A stretch of DNA of 10,348 nt from Cyclostephanos tholiformis (GCA_036939975.1 JALLPB010002626.1:1-10348); one strand, 5' to 3'. Shown: positions 1-8,155, counted from the first letter of the stretch. A program made the numbers and translations. Notes: generated from the sequence alone by a model not told the origin.

Positions 1-5
1 AGGGC

Positions 6-449
6 ATGGCGTTGGAGCCCAGTGATACATATGGTCGAGGATTTCTCGAAATCATCCATGATGTGAAGGAGGAGCTCCGAAATGCTGGCTGCAACAATGA
101 TTAAAATTAATAATAACAAATGCTTCAAGAAGTGCTCAAGGGAGGAGTTTTTAGAGCTCGTGTCACAAAAGCAAAACAATACATCCGCTCTCTGGGTGCG
201 CCAACAACTCCAAAATATTTTAGGATACTTGGTGCAATGGTTGAACAAGTCCATCGAGTCTTGCGAGTCATGTGTAGCTTGCTACAGGTGGCAAAAACTG
301 CTCGTGGATCTCATTTTACTGTGTACAGAGCTAGCTTAACCATCTTGCCTACCCCCCCACCATGGTGTCCACTAACTACTGGACGTGGCATCCCATCACT
401 CCTACCATGCCCTCCCCCAACAGAAATGACAGCTAGTGGTCTTGGCTGA
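6..449 (+). pseudogene. Unrecognised protein-like remnant, broken by stops
   Basis: One forward frame reads as plausible protein on both sides of a short A/T-rich break. From the ATG at 6 it gives 32 residues starting MALEPSDTYGRG and containing EIIHDVKEELRNAGC, then a stop at 102-104 and two more by 116. It reopens at 117, with an ATG at 120, and runs to a stop at 447-449. The segment at about 140-260 contains FRARVTKAKQYIRSLGAP and YFRILGAMVEQVHRV, with mixed charge and hydrophobicity typical of a helical protein. After about 340 the frame becomes proline-rich and unlike a protein. CpG density in the first 320 bases (about ten) is well above that of the window's middle, as expected for former exonic sequence. 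I do not recognise the family. The A/T-rich break could be an intron remnant, but no convincing splice sites are visible. The frame may be an exon of a gene lying to the left, or chance. Confidence 0.3.
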
Positions 450-1031
450 TTGTTGTATGCCATGGCGCTGTTTGGGGAGCAATAATCGAAAAGTGTGTCT
501 GGCACTAATTTTGGGAGTGCTTGTGTGCTTCTACTTGAATGCACTCACCGCCATCACAGAAAATAGGCTAAGAAGTATCATTAATGATAAATATCTCTAG
601 TTTTAACTGTGTAGCCTTGTTGCATAGCACGTTGGCTTATGTTTGTATGCCTCAGAGCCGGGGATGGGACACTATGGCAGCTGTGGCACGATGGTGACCA
701 CCATGGTTCATCATGAATTCACAATCTGCGAGGATGTTTGCTGTGTTTTGTGTGTGTAATGTACAGAAGATTATATTCACATGTGTGTTAGCTTGACCTC
801 CAGTGCCCTAAGTCTATCCCCACCAGCGCCAGTGGACTATCGAGTCTTGGGGGCAGTAGTGTTCTTGGGGCACCTAGGTGCTGCTGCTGTTAATAAGATT
901 TAAAATGCTACACTAACGTCACCCGGTGCCCAAGAAAGGCCCCACACACTGTTGCATCCCATTTAGCCTTGAACAAGAGATCCAACTTGTACCTAGGGCC
1001 CACCTAGTTCATGGTCCTTGTCATTGGAAAT

Positions 1032-1069
1032 GGCTGTGAGATGAGGGGGCTGAATGCCCCCATCCAGCC
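1032..1069. repeat. GC-rich imperfect hairpin
   Basis: The arms ggctg, gat and gggggc pair in order with gccccc, atc and cagcc around the loop tgaat (1051-1055). Two small bulges, tga and ga, lie on the left arm only. It lies 33 bases before the perfect hairpin at 1102-1132. No flanking gene gives it a role. It could be a structured repeat end or chance. Confidence 0.55.
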
Positions 1070-1101
1070 ACAGATCCTAGTCCATTGACTTGTCACACGA
1101 A

Positions 1102-1132
1102 GGCAAAAACTGCTCATCAAGCAGTTTTTGCC
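1102..1132. repeat. Perfect 13-bp stem hairpin sharing its arm with position 288
   Basis: The arm ggcaaaaactgct (1102-1114) is followed by the 5-nt loop catca and the exact reverse complement at 1120-1132. The same 13-mer, extended to 15 bases as gtggcaaaaactgct, occurs forward at 288-302, and its reverse complement lies at 1120-1134. The 15-mer therefore brackets 288-1134 in inverted orientation, as the terminal repeats of a small transposon would. No target-site duplication is evident, so the element reading is only a possibility. Confidence 0.7.
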
Positions 1133-1225
1133 ACATGTGGCTTGTATGTAAGGTTTGTAAGTAGTTAGCCATATGATAATAAAACCAACCATAAAATACT
1201 ACAATTCTGGTAACAGTTACAACAA

Positions 1226-1269
1226 GCTGTTAGCAGGTTGCTAGCAAGTTCTTAGCATGTTGCTGGCAA
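1226..1269. repeat. Four tandem copies of an 11-bp unit
   Basis: Four consecutive 11-mers read gctgttagcag, gttgctagcaa, gttcttagcat and gttgctggcaa. The period is exactly 11 with no indels, and most copies share a gtt-(g/c)-(c/t)-t-(a/g)-gca core that is itself nearly palindromic. It resembles a degenerate minisatellite. An 11-bp period is close to one helical turn, so phased protein binding is conceivable but unsupported. Confidence 0.7.
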
Positions 1270-1444
1270 CTTATCAGATTTTTTATATGATGGGAACACT
1301 ACAAAGGTAGGTAAGAATTAAAAAGCAGCTAAACACCACACCACTAGAGGTGGAATTGATAAAAAATACTCTAGCTTTGAATCATTGAAATCATCCCCCG
1401 TGGCAAAAAGTTTTTGATGATGATACTGCATTCTAACAGGGTTA

Positions 1445-1491
1445 GCAACATAGTTACATGAGGAATTAACTCCCCCATGCAACTATGTGGC
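1445..1491. repeat. Inverted repeat, 14 of 16 bp paired
   Basis: The arm gcaacatagttacatg (1445-1460) pairs with catgcaactatgtggc (1476-1491) at 14 of 16 positions across a 15-nt spacer. There is no coding context. It is most likely a repeat relic. Confidence 0.6.
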
Positions 1492-1861
1492 CAACTTGGG
1501 AGTTTGGGGGCTCCCCACGGTGAAAATTATACCCCAATCAGCCATTTGACCCTACAACAATGCATCTTCCACTGTCTTTAGCGGAAGTGTCCCCACACAA
1601 TGAGTGAGAACTAGCAAGGGTGTGACAGAGGCAGGGTCTACTATGGCAGATGTGCCATGATCATTGTAAATAGGTGCATCATGTCCCAGGTGCCCCATTT
1701 CAATGTATGTAACATCAATGTCATTGTTGAGAAGACGTCGATTCCGATGCTAAACGCATGACATTGTATCGTTAGATTAATTAAATAAAGTGAGCCTCTG
1801 CTCTTACATCTACTGTCTTAGCCGTCCCTTGCTTGCTGCTCCACCTTGCCACATCTGTTGA

Positions 1862-2155
1862 CCGAGCCTTGCCATTCCGACATTCTGTCTTCCACGCGGA
1901 TGCCTTATCGCCGATCGTCTGTCCGTCTTTCCTCCAGCAGGTGAATTCTTGTTCTGCCCAACAGTCATTGTCATGACTGTAGACCTTGACAAACCTGTGG
2001 AGTTACAAGGCAAGCAATCCTTCAATCAGCATCCAGGCTGCAAAGTTGGCCTCGGAGGTGGGGGGAAGGGGGGAGGGGGCAATGGCGGACTCATGTGCAA
2101 CAATGTGTGCCTGGTATGGGACCCCACAGATGCACTGCTTCTCCCACCAATATAG
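1862..2155 (+). pseudogene. NADSYN1: Probable end of the nitrilase-like domain of NAD+ synthetase, remnant
   Basis: Glutamine-dependent NAD+ synthetase joins an N-terminal nitrilase-like glutaminase domain, which supplies ammonia, to a C-terminal synthetase that amidates nicotinic acid adenine dinucleotide with ATP. One forward frame is open from 1862 to the TAG at 2153-2155. It contains GCLIADRLSVFPPAGEF (from 1898) and then VIVMTVDLDKPVE (about 1964-2005). These follow, in the right order, the family's DGCALIA-NG-VFAQGSQF stretch and its V-V-TATVDLDDVR stretch, as I remember them. The match is loose and rests mainly on order and on the nearby, much clearer synthetase motif. After about 2045 the frame is glycine-rich (GGGGKGGGGNGG) and unlike the family. 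No earlier hallmark, such as the nitrilase catalytic Lys or Cys motifs, was found upstream. The next segment lies in a different frame, so an intron or frameshift separates the two. Confidence 0.5.
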
Positions 2156-2160
2156 TTAAT

Positions 2161-2535
2161 TGGCCCAAGGTGATGGACGAATGCCCAGCACTGAAGATTG
2201 TTGCCCCCAAGGAGGAGTGATGCCTTGGCCCAGCATGCTGGATGTGGTATTACCTAAATTAATCAGGCATGGCTGGGTTCTTCCTCCCATTGAGCGGTAA
2301 GTTTTTTTCTCATGAGCTTCTCCTCCACAATCCCGGGTCATGGCACTATTGCAATGATGAAAGCGAAAACAAAAAAAAGTAGATAGAGACATCCAATCCA
2401 ATACTGAGTGATACCTTTCATGTATATCTGAGCATTGGTGAAAATCCAATTCCTATTGTGACTGACCAACCTCAATCTTTCATCCTTCTCATTGCAGGAG
2501 GGGTAGATTCATCCTTGGTTGCTGCCCTTGTCCCA
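2161..2535 (+). pseudogene. NADSYN1: NAD+ synthetase (glutamine-hydrolysing), synthetase-domain start with PP-loop, broken
   Basis: Reading from 2161, the frame gives PKEE, a stop, then CLGPACWMWYYL (2221-2256), N, a second stop, then SGMAGFFLPLS and one base of the next codon, ending at 2296. Joining across the intron 2297-2497 gives SGMAGFFLPLSGGVDSSL and then VAALVP. As I know it, the family (human NADSYN1, yeast QNS1) has P-E-E-E-I-x-LGPACWLWD-(F/Y)LRRS followed by GF-LPLSGGVDS, where SGGVDS is the ATP-pyrophosphatase PP-loop. The register matches residue for residue. The two in-frame stops fall within this conserved block, TGA at 2218-2220 (family Ile) and TAA at 2260-2262 (family Arg), so a normal product cannot be made. 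The rest of the synthetase domain was not found downstream. This is most likely a decayed partial copy. A retained intron means it did not arise as a processed mRNA copy. Confidence 0.82.
2297..2497 (+). other. Spliceosomal intron, 201 nt, inside the PP-loop codons
   Basis: A perfect donor GTAAGT begins at 2297. The acceptor is a pyrimidine-rich run ending in ttctcattgcag at 2497, with a possible branch site ctgac near 2461-2465. Removing exactly these bases joins agc-g to ga-ggg-gta-gat and restores Ser-Gly-Gly-Val-Asp in the conserved motif. That precise restoration is the strongest evidence that the region is eukaryotic and descends from a spliced gene. Confidence 0.85.
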
Positions 2536-2636
2536 GTGATATGTATCACATTTTTGATAATACTAATGTATTGATTACTTTATTGTCTATTTTTCTGCAG
2601 GCAGTGACTCAGCATGCTTGCCGACCAAAGGTGAGT
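2536..2636 (+). other. Possible next intron and 30-nt mini-exon
   Basis: After VAALVP a weak donor is possible at 2536 (GTGATA) or 2543 (GTATCA). A tactaat branch-like site near 2561-2567 and a pyrimidine-rich tract end in ttttctgcag at 2600. The next 30 bases (2601-2630) are followed by the strong donor GTGAGT at 2631. The layout is convincing as splice signals. The predicted ten-residue peptide does not match the NAD+ synthetase family in either joining, so the mini-exon may be degraded or may not be an exon. Confidence 0.4.
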
Positions 2637-2639
2637 TAT

Positions 2640-3290
2640 CGAAGTGATAGCTTGTGCTTTTTCTTGCCCATTGAACCAAAATGACATGCACAGACCCCAG
2701 CTTTTTGCAGATATCCATTTCACCATGACCCCCCAAGCCCCTGTTGTGTTTTGGCACAATTTCGTATGAGGGGGGTGTGGTGCCATTGTTGAGATGTCTC
2801 AGCACACAGGAATGGTAGGTAACCTAAATACTATCTATGTACCATAGCTTGTTGTTTTTTTAGAGAGAAAGTGGGCAATACTTTAATACTGAAGGAAAAA
2901 TTTTAATACTCACATAGTTGTACCATCTGAAAAGTCACGGATGGCTTTGGATGGGTGTGAAGCTAATCAGTTTCTCACCTGAAAACTTTGAGAAAATAAT
3001 ATGCTTTGCACCAATCCAAAATCGGAACCAAGAACTGTTATTGAGAATCATACACATATAGGAATTGGTAGCTTATTACATTTTTCCCATTCTATATATA
3101 TAGGAATAGGTATTGTCCCAGTAAAACTTGAGCAACAATATATTGTTACAAGTAATATTTTATTGTGTTAAAAAAATATATTACATTGAGAGAGAGTATG
3201 AAGTGAGTGTTACAATAAATTTTTAGAGAGAAACTAGTTATCCTTGTGAGGCAGTGGCCCGTTGATCAATAATGACAACTACTATCAAAT
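2640..3290. other. No gene seen; AT-rich non-coding
   Basis: No frame shows family-like protein, and I looked in vain for the later NAD+ synthetase motifs (GTENSS-type, SANVDE-type, TKYDCSS-type). A 14-mer, tataggaat followed by t or a and then ggta, occurs at 3057-3070 and 3099-3112. The rest is A/T-rich spacer. Confidence 0.6.
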
Positions 3291-3540
3291 AATACAAGGG
3301 AGAGGGGGGAGGATGATGGTGGTGACAACTATAACTGATACTGATGGGCAAACATTGAGGGAAGAAGGAGAAGGAAAGATACGGATGATGTGCAGGTGGA
3401 TTGAACCATGTGTTGCTCAAAAATGGGTGGCACAGTGACACCCCTGACACCAGGCCATTGCTGTGGTAGGAGAAGAAGAGACAGAGAAGGATGAGGAGGA
3501 GGAGGAGTGAGCAAAGAATAACAATGAGAAAAGGGGGGGC
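3290..3540. repeat. Low-complexity purine-rich tract
   Basis: The forward strand is strongly biased to G and A, with runs such as gagggggga near 3302 and gaggaggaggagg near 3493-3506. The bias keeps stop codons out of the reverse strand, which gives an open frame of 159 codons at 3238-3717 rich in Leu, Ser, Pro and Phe. It is simple-sequence DNA rather than a gene. Confidence 0.65.
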
Positions 3541-3596
3541 ACTAAAAATATAAGTACCAATTCCTACATAGTACCTACAAGTACCATAACTCCCCC

Positions 3597-3615
3597 CATT
3601 GGCAATTTGCCAATG
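3597..3615. repeat. Small perfect hairpin
   Basis: The arms cattggca (3597-3604) and tgccaatg (3608-3615) are exact reverse complements around att. The local sequence also carries several agtacc or gtacc motifs (3545-3590). No function can be assigned. Confidence 0.5.
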
Positions 3616-3932
3616 TGTGTTCATGGAACACAACCGGTAGAAGATTGCCACAGGTGTTGTGTTGGAGAAGAAGCTGTCAAAAAATCCTACAAATCCATTT
3701 GTACTTAACAAGAGCAAAGATACTTACTCAGTGGCAAAGCCCCTATTGGCTTGTCATTCAGGAAATAATTCAATTGCAGTAGGTGGCTAGTCTGACACTC
3801 TTACTCATGACCACAGTGCAATCGATGTTTGGGATCCAGTATGAAAATTATGAGGAATGTTTTATCACAGTCCTCATCCTATTTTGATGGAGGTGCAAAT
3901 GAGTAGTGTGCAGGAACTGATAGAGTTTTCTA

Positions 3933-4047
3933 GAGCTCTCATAAGAGCTCTTATTTTCATCTAAAGCACTCATAAACAGCTCTCATCCCAAATGGGATTG
4001 GATCAGAGCTCTCATATCATAATGAGCTCTCATCCCAAATGGGATTG
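3933..4047. repeat. Cluster of gagctctcat motifs with a 23-bp direct repeat
   Basis: The 10-mer gagctctcat, or cagctctcat, occurs at 3933, 3977, 4006 and 4024. A 23-bp segment that begins agctctcatccc and ends gggattg is repeated exactly at 3978-4000 and 4025-4047, start to start 47 bases. Within it, atccca and tgggat pair around aa. A separate 14-bp perfect palindrome, ataagagctcttat, lies at 3941-3954. This is a degenerate tandem repeat with palindromic units and no coding context. Confidence 0.75.
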
Positions 4048-5709
4048 ACTATGTAAGGAAGCTTCTATGAAGCATTCCTGTGAAGGTAAGTCATCAACTT
4101 TGACTCATCAGGCAGTAGAGTACAGGATTGAAAATACCTGGTGTCCCTGACCCCTTAATTCCCAACAGTTCAATACCTTGGGTTTGTTCCCAAGTATAAC
4201 ATCCCTATGATTAAAAAACTCATTACAAATCACAAAATTTGTGGATTTCCAATACATGTTGCTTAGTATCTCTTTACCAGGCTGTATAATAGTCACTATC
4301 CTGAGCACAAATCTGCAAAGCTTTTTCATTGTTCATACTATTCCTATTGTAGCTTCTATGGTACATACATGAAAAACTACAGTATCTAATTTTTTGATTT
4401 TTTGAGCTATCTGGTCATAATAATTAATTATCACTGCCATAGATTCTAAATAGGAATAGTATGCAAAAAGGTGTTTCTTCACATTTGATTTCTGTTCAAT
4501 CAACATCTATTCTTCAGAAAGATACATTTACTTTTGGCATATGTATCTTGAATATTCAACAGTGTGCAATCCCAAACTAATAACATAGTAGTAGGGCAAA
4601 AGAGGACAATCACAGCTTTCCAATGGTATGTGGGTCTAGGGGTATCAGACACATCTAAATAAGTAAAAGTACATACATGTTACTTAAGTGTATTTGTGAT
4701 CACATTTGTGACCGCAACCTGGTTGTGATTTGTGATTAGTCATTGTAAATCACAAATATCTAGGATCTAGATACATAGGAAGAGCAGGTCACTGACAAAA
4801 TGTAGAAATTGTACATCTCTTACAATTATGGCAATTTTTTATCTATTGGCATTTTTGGCTAAGGACTTAGCTAAGTATATAGAGTCTGTCCCCATATCTA
4901 CCCTGTTACAACTCAAAAATAACAAATTTGCAACTGTGACACACAGAAACAAATGAAATATAGGCATGCCTCAATATTGAATTCCAGTTATGTACTTTAC
5001 ACCAAAAAGGCTTGGATAGTTGACATTTTGAGGGAAGTTATTTAGGAATCTTTGGTTCAGGCTGTCGACACAAATAATAGTGTAACTAGCTATTTTAGCT
5101 GTGAGCCAGCCTAAATGTAACAATATTTTAAAGTAATCACCCTATTTTGAGACCCACCTTTGATACCCTATAGTCTCCACCAATGGTGGGCTTTGCAGGT
5201 CAAACAAACATTCTATGCAACCCTCCATTTCATGAGGAACACAGTAATACCATTACATATGGCATAGAGTACCACTTTGGGTGTCTATGACATCACATTA
5301 GAAAGCATAAAAATTTAGATTTTCTTATTTTCACAACTTGATTTTTCACACCCTTTGTTATATTGGGGTTCAGACCAGCAGGGATCTGTTCTCCATAGTC
5401 TTGGAACAAGGGTCCTCTATCTCCTTATCCATCAAACAACTTGTAGCATTACAAAATTCACCCCTAAAAACCTTCTTTTATGTGTTTTCCGAACAAAATA
5501 ATTCTGTTTGTACACACTACATCTGTAGCTTGTACCATTCTAAGTTTCAATATATTGCTAATTAAAGTAAAGTACCTTAGAAAGACCACAAAACATAAAG
5601 CAACCATGGTATCAGATGCTCACCTAGGCCTACCAACCATAACATTGATAAATTATTGGTTGTTATAGCTCAAACAGTTTCATGTTAGCAATGTCAGAGG
5701 GCCTGTTCA
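4048..5709. other. AT-rich, CpG-poor non-coding stretch
   Basis: No frame on either strand reads as a recognisable protein. Open frames of 60-75 codons near 4108-4329 (-) and 5338-5668 (+) are ordinary for this composition. By hand count, 4321-5820 contains only four CpG dinucleotides, a very strong depletion. The pattern suits an old, long-methylated repeat or intergenic region. Confidence 0.6.
4728..4757. repeat. 10-bp perfect stem hairpin
   Basis: The arm atttgtgatt (4728-4737) pairs exactly with aatcacaaat (4748-4757) across a 10-nt loop. The palindrome tgtgatcaca lies just upstream near 4694-4703, and tttgtga recurs several times here. A local repeat of this motif is the simplest explanation. 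Confidence 0.55.
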
Positions 5710-6566
5710 TTATAGCCTTGCAAAGCCATTTACTACACTTTGCATAATTTTCAGTCCTTCCAAAAAATCTGGATTAGGTTGCATTATGCATTGTTGTTGG
5801 ATGAATGTCAAGATCGCTCTCCCATAGCTCCACATTGATATTATTTCCAACTCTGTTTGAATTGTAATTACAACTGAAAATGTGGTGCTGCTTTACCTTG
5901 CTTTTGAAGTCACTATAAACATGTCAAGGAATGACTCATAGTCAAAGAAGTCATCTGGTGGGGTGAAATGTATCATGACTGATTCTGACATTTTGAAATG
6001 GTCCAGCAAGTAATCCATAGTGAAGATGTTCCTAAGTCTGTAGTCTCTTTTTTAGCATATTGAATAATTGATCAGCGGCATTCTTTGTATGACCAACAAT
6101 CGAAAAGACAAAAGTTACTCTCTTGAAGTAGCTGACCTCATTTAAATACACCAAAAGCTTCATTACTGTGTTATTCTTGTTCTGCCCTGAACAGTTGTCA
6201 AACACAATGACCAACTCTCCCTTGGGATCATTCTCTCTTGATATATTTGAATCAGGCAACGTCTTCATAACTAACAAAGCAACATTGTTGACCCCCTTTT
6301 TTGCAATGCCTTTGTGTTACACATGGGCATGCATGCGCTCCTTGTACTTGTATACAACATTTCCATCACTATTTATTATCTTTCTTGAAGAATGCAAGGA
6401 GATACTTTGACACTGACCAGCAAATATTTGGGTCGCTTAGGACATGGAGGCAGGAACACGTTTGAGGATTATCATTCTCGCTTGGGCAGAAATCAAATTC
6501 CAATAAAATAACAAGCTCACCGTCAAGTTTGACTATGCACTCATCATCATCAAGGGCTGATTTTGC
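5710..6566 (-). pseudogene. Decayed DUF7869-type gene, probably transposable-element derived
   Basis: The clearest part (6316 down to 6032) reads HKGIAKKGVNNVALLVMKTL, then GELVIVFDNCSGQNKNN, then VTFVFSIVGHTKNAADQLFN. The acidic DNC-GQNKNN and GHTKNA-D-LFN motifs are hallmarks of DUF7869-type proteins, as I recall them from large algal and stramenopile families. A TAA at 6319-6317 interrupts the frame just before it, between RMHAHV and HKGIAKKG. Upstream, VKLDGELVILLEFDFCPS to LLAFFKKDNK (6539-6372) lies in another frame. Downstream, the frame changes near 6043 to YRLRNIFTMDYLLDHF and DDFFDYESFLDMF (to about 5896), then to VKQHHIFSCNYNSN and INVELWESDLDIHP (5896-5777), then to PNPDFLEGLKIMQSVV (5778-5713), with a stop at 5712-5710. 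The fragments abut with no room for introns, so small indels are the likely cause. About 285 codons survive. The biochemical role of the family is not established, and its high copy number suggests mobile DNA. Confidence 0.8.
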
Positions 6567-6576
6567 TCACCATTTA

Positions 6577-6686
6577 TCATTGTTGATGAGCTGCTGAGTA
6601 TTCATGACACTCTCATCATTGTTGATGACCTGTGGAGTATTCACGCTAATTGTTTATGTGACCCTCAACAATGATAGAGTCATGAC
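6577..6686. repeat. 39-bp tandem pair plus inverted partial copy
   Basis: Two adjacent units start tcattgttgatga at 6577 and 6616 and share most of their first 28 bases, including gagtattca. An inverted partial copy at about 6661-6686 (ctcaacaatgata, then gtcatgac) is complementary to the junction of the two units, so a stem with an approximately 40-nt loop is possible. It lies directly upstream of the minus-strand DUF7869 remnant and might be part of that element's 5' end. Confidence 0.6.
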
Positions 6687-6689
6687 AGG

Positions 6690-7140
6690 TATTGATTTAG
6701 TTGCTTTCTAATCCTCGTTGATGATAGCCGGTGATGTGGATAGATGGAGGCAAAGACAAGGTGGGGGAGAGGAGGGCAAGAAGTGCATTAAATGGATCTG
6801 GCCTCATATTATTTTAGTGTTTTTGTGCCTCACTTTCAATCCCATTTACTGTAGTAAATGCCTTCAATATTTCTACAAAAGCACTTTCCTGTGACACACA
6901 AAAACTAGTAAGAGAAAAAACATGGTATTAAAATGATTGTCTTTTGCCAATATTATTGAGAGAATGAGGAAATCAAGACAAGTTCACTGATGTCCATAAG
7001 TAAAAAATTGACCTCCAGCTCTGGAAGCTCAATTTTTGTCCATTTTTGTTCCCGCCAAAAGCTTATGTCAGGTTTTGTTTGGATCAGTCTTACATGGAGC
7101 ACCACTTAAAGAGGATGCAGATGGGAAGATTATGACCTAT
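6690..7140. other. No gene seen
   Basis: I see no recognisable coding frame, RNA gene or strong repeat. It contains further gttgatgatag fragments at 6717-6727, related to the preceding repeat, and otherwise A/T-rich spacer. Confidence 0.5.
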
Positions 7141-7618
7141 GTACTTCCTGGGGCATAAACACCATCAGGGAATAAGCACCACTCACTAATTTAGTCAGAT
7201 AATGAGAAGTAAAACAAAATAGTAAGAACCAAATTTGAAAGTGATGTGGTCACTTTTAGAAAACTCCCCCAGTGACAAAAGGACACAATGTTTTTTTATG
7301 TATTGGAGCCGTCATCATACAAAAATTAACACATCTTTACTCAAACAAACAATGACTGAAGTTGAGGGAATGGGGCGGAAACCTGGGGTTTTTATGAATC
7401 TCTAGTAGATATCCCCACATGTATTGCTTTCTGTTCAGGAGAGTAAGAAAGGAATCTAGTAGAAAGAAGACTCTACGTGTTGGAACACTATAGTAATCAG
7501 AGTTTTCTCAATTTAGGCAGTGTTTCTCATGAAATTTGACTCTACTATTCCTACATTTGGATGGGACGTAACTAAAGGTCGGCATGATTTCTTTTAACAA
7601 GAAACTAATCAGCAAGTT

Positions 7619-7710
7619 CTTGATGAATCATCAAGTTTTTCATGAATCAAATACAATTCCTACATAGAAAATAGAGTTTTTGATGATTCATCAAGTTTTT
7701 GATGAATCAT
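7619..7710. repeat. Paired palindromic repeats around gatgaatcatc
   Basis: The near-palindrome cttgatgaatcatcaag lies at 7619-7635. A related unit starts 60 bases after the tgatgaatca at 7621, and 7681-7709 shares most bases with 7621-7649. In the second unit, atgattcatcaa (7683-7694) pairs perfectly over 12 bp with ttgatgaatcat (7699-7710) around gttt. Nothing indicates a gene or terminator role. Confidence 0.65.
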
Positions 7711-8040
7711 AAGTCTACTGCTTTCAAATAAGGATTCCTATGAGAAGGTTCGGAGAATTATAAAGAGTCATTTCCAAAATTGGGATTTTTTAAGTACCTT
7801 GCCAGGATTTTTAAGTTACATAGGCAAATTCATTAGTGTAACTTAGCCCAACTGATGTGCTACTGGGTGCACACTTTGAGAAATAATATGTGGCTAATGA
7901 TAGAAGGTAATTTCCTCTCCTCCCTGTCCCTAATGACTTACTCTGAGACAAGCATCACCTTCTGTGAGAAGTGATCCACTTCTTCTTTGGGACTCAATCT
8001 CATGTTCTTGTAAATTTTCTTGATTCTTGAATAGAATAAG
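7711..8040. other. No gene seen
   Basis: A/T-rich spacer without a recognisable coding frame. The only local structure is a small inverted match between cttctgtgagaagtg and cacttcttc near 7958-7986. Confidence 0.5.
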
Positions 8041-8054
8041 AGATCCAAACAATG

Positions 8055-8117
8055 TATTCTATAGAATACTAGAATGCATTCTTTTCTATAGAATGCTTTC
8101 TAGTATTCTATAGAATA
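8055..8117. repeat. Near-perfect 28-bp stem hairpin
   Basis: Positions 8055-8082 pair with 8090-8117 at 27 of 28 positions, the single mismatch being 8075/8097, around the 7-nt loop tttctat. The arm begins tattctatagaatactaga and is itself locally palindromic (attctatagaat). A third, direct copy of the arm lies at 8156-8187, about 100 bases further on, with a 5-nt insertion (ctaga). Known possibilities include a miniature inverted-repeat transposon, a small-RNA precursor-like foldback or a cruciform-prone satellite. The sequence alone cannot choose between them. Confidence 0.85.
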
Positions 8118-8155
8118 TGTCAGTACAAAGTCCACTTGTTCCCATGCGAAGGCGC

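Larger units (their letters stand above)
450..1861. other. Non-coding stretch with small hairpins and repeats
   Basis: No reading frame here looks like protein on either strand. The open frames are short and compositionally random. The stretch holds the hairpins and the 11-bp repeat listed separately. It also holds a weak dispersed similarity: actatggcag followed by a tgtg-ca-gat pattern at 671-692 recurs at 1640-1661, and each is followed about 33 bases later by ggt-catcatg. CpG sites are sparse until about 1735, where they become frequent just before the NAD+ synthetase-like segment. Confidence 0.6.

Noticed and set aside
671..1683. Diverged repeat actatggcag-tgtg at 671 and 1640
   Set aside because: The match is short and patchy. 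It is mentioned in the feature text but is too weak to claim as an element.
2161..2296. Reassigned stop codons explaining the TGA and TAA in the NAD+ synthetase block
   Set aside because: Two different stops sit at positions of unrelated residues (Ile and Arg), and the gene is also truncated. Decay is simpler than a genetic code with both reassigned.
3238..3717. Longest open frame in the window (159 codons, minus strand), with hydrophobic runs that look like membrane segments
   Set aside because: It lies opposite a purine-rich low-complexity tract. The Leu/Ser/Pro/Phe bias follows from the DNA composition, and no family motif is visible.
2640..5700. Further exons of NAD+ synthetase downstream
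   Set aside because: None of the later family motifs could be found on the forward strand. The candidate mini-exon at 2601-2630 does not match the family.
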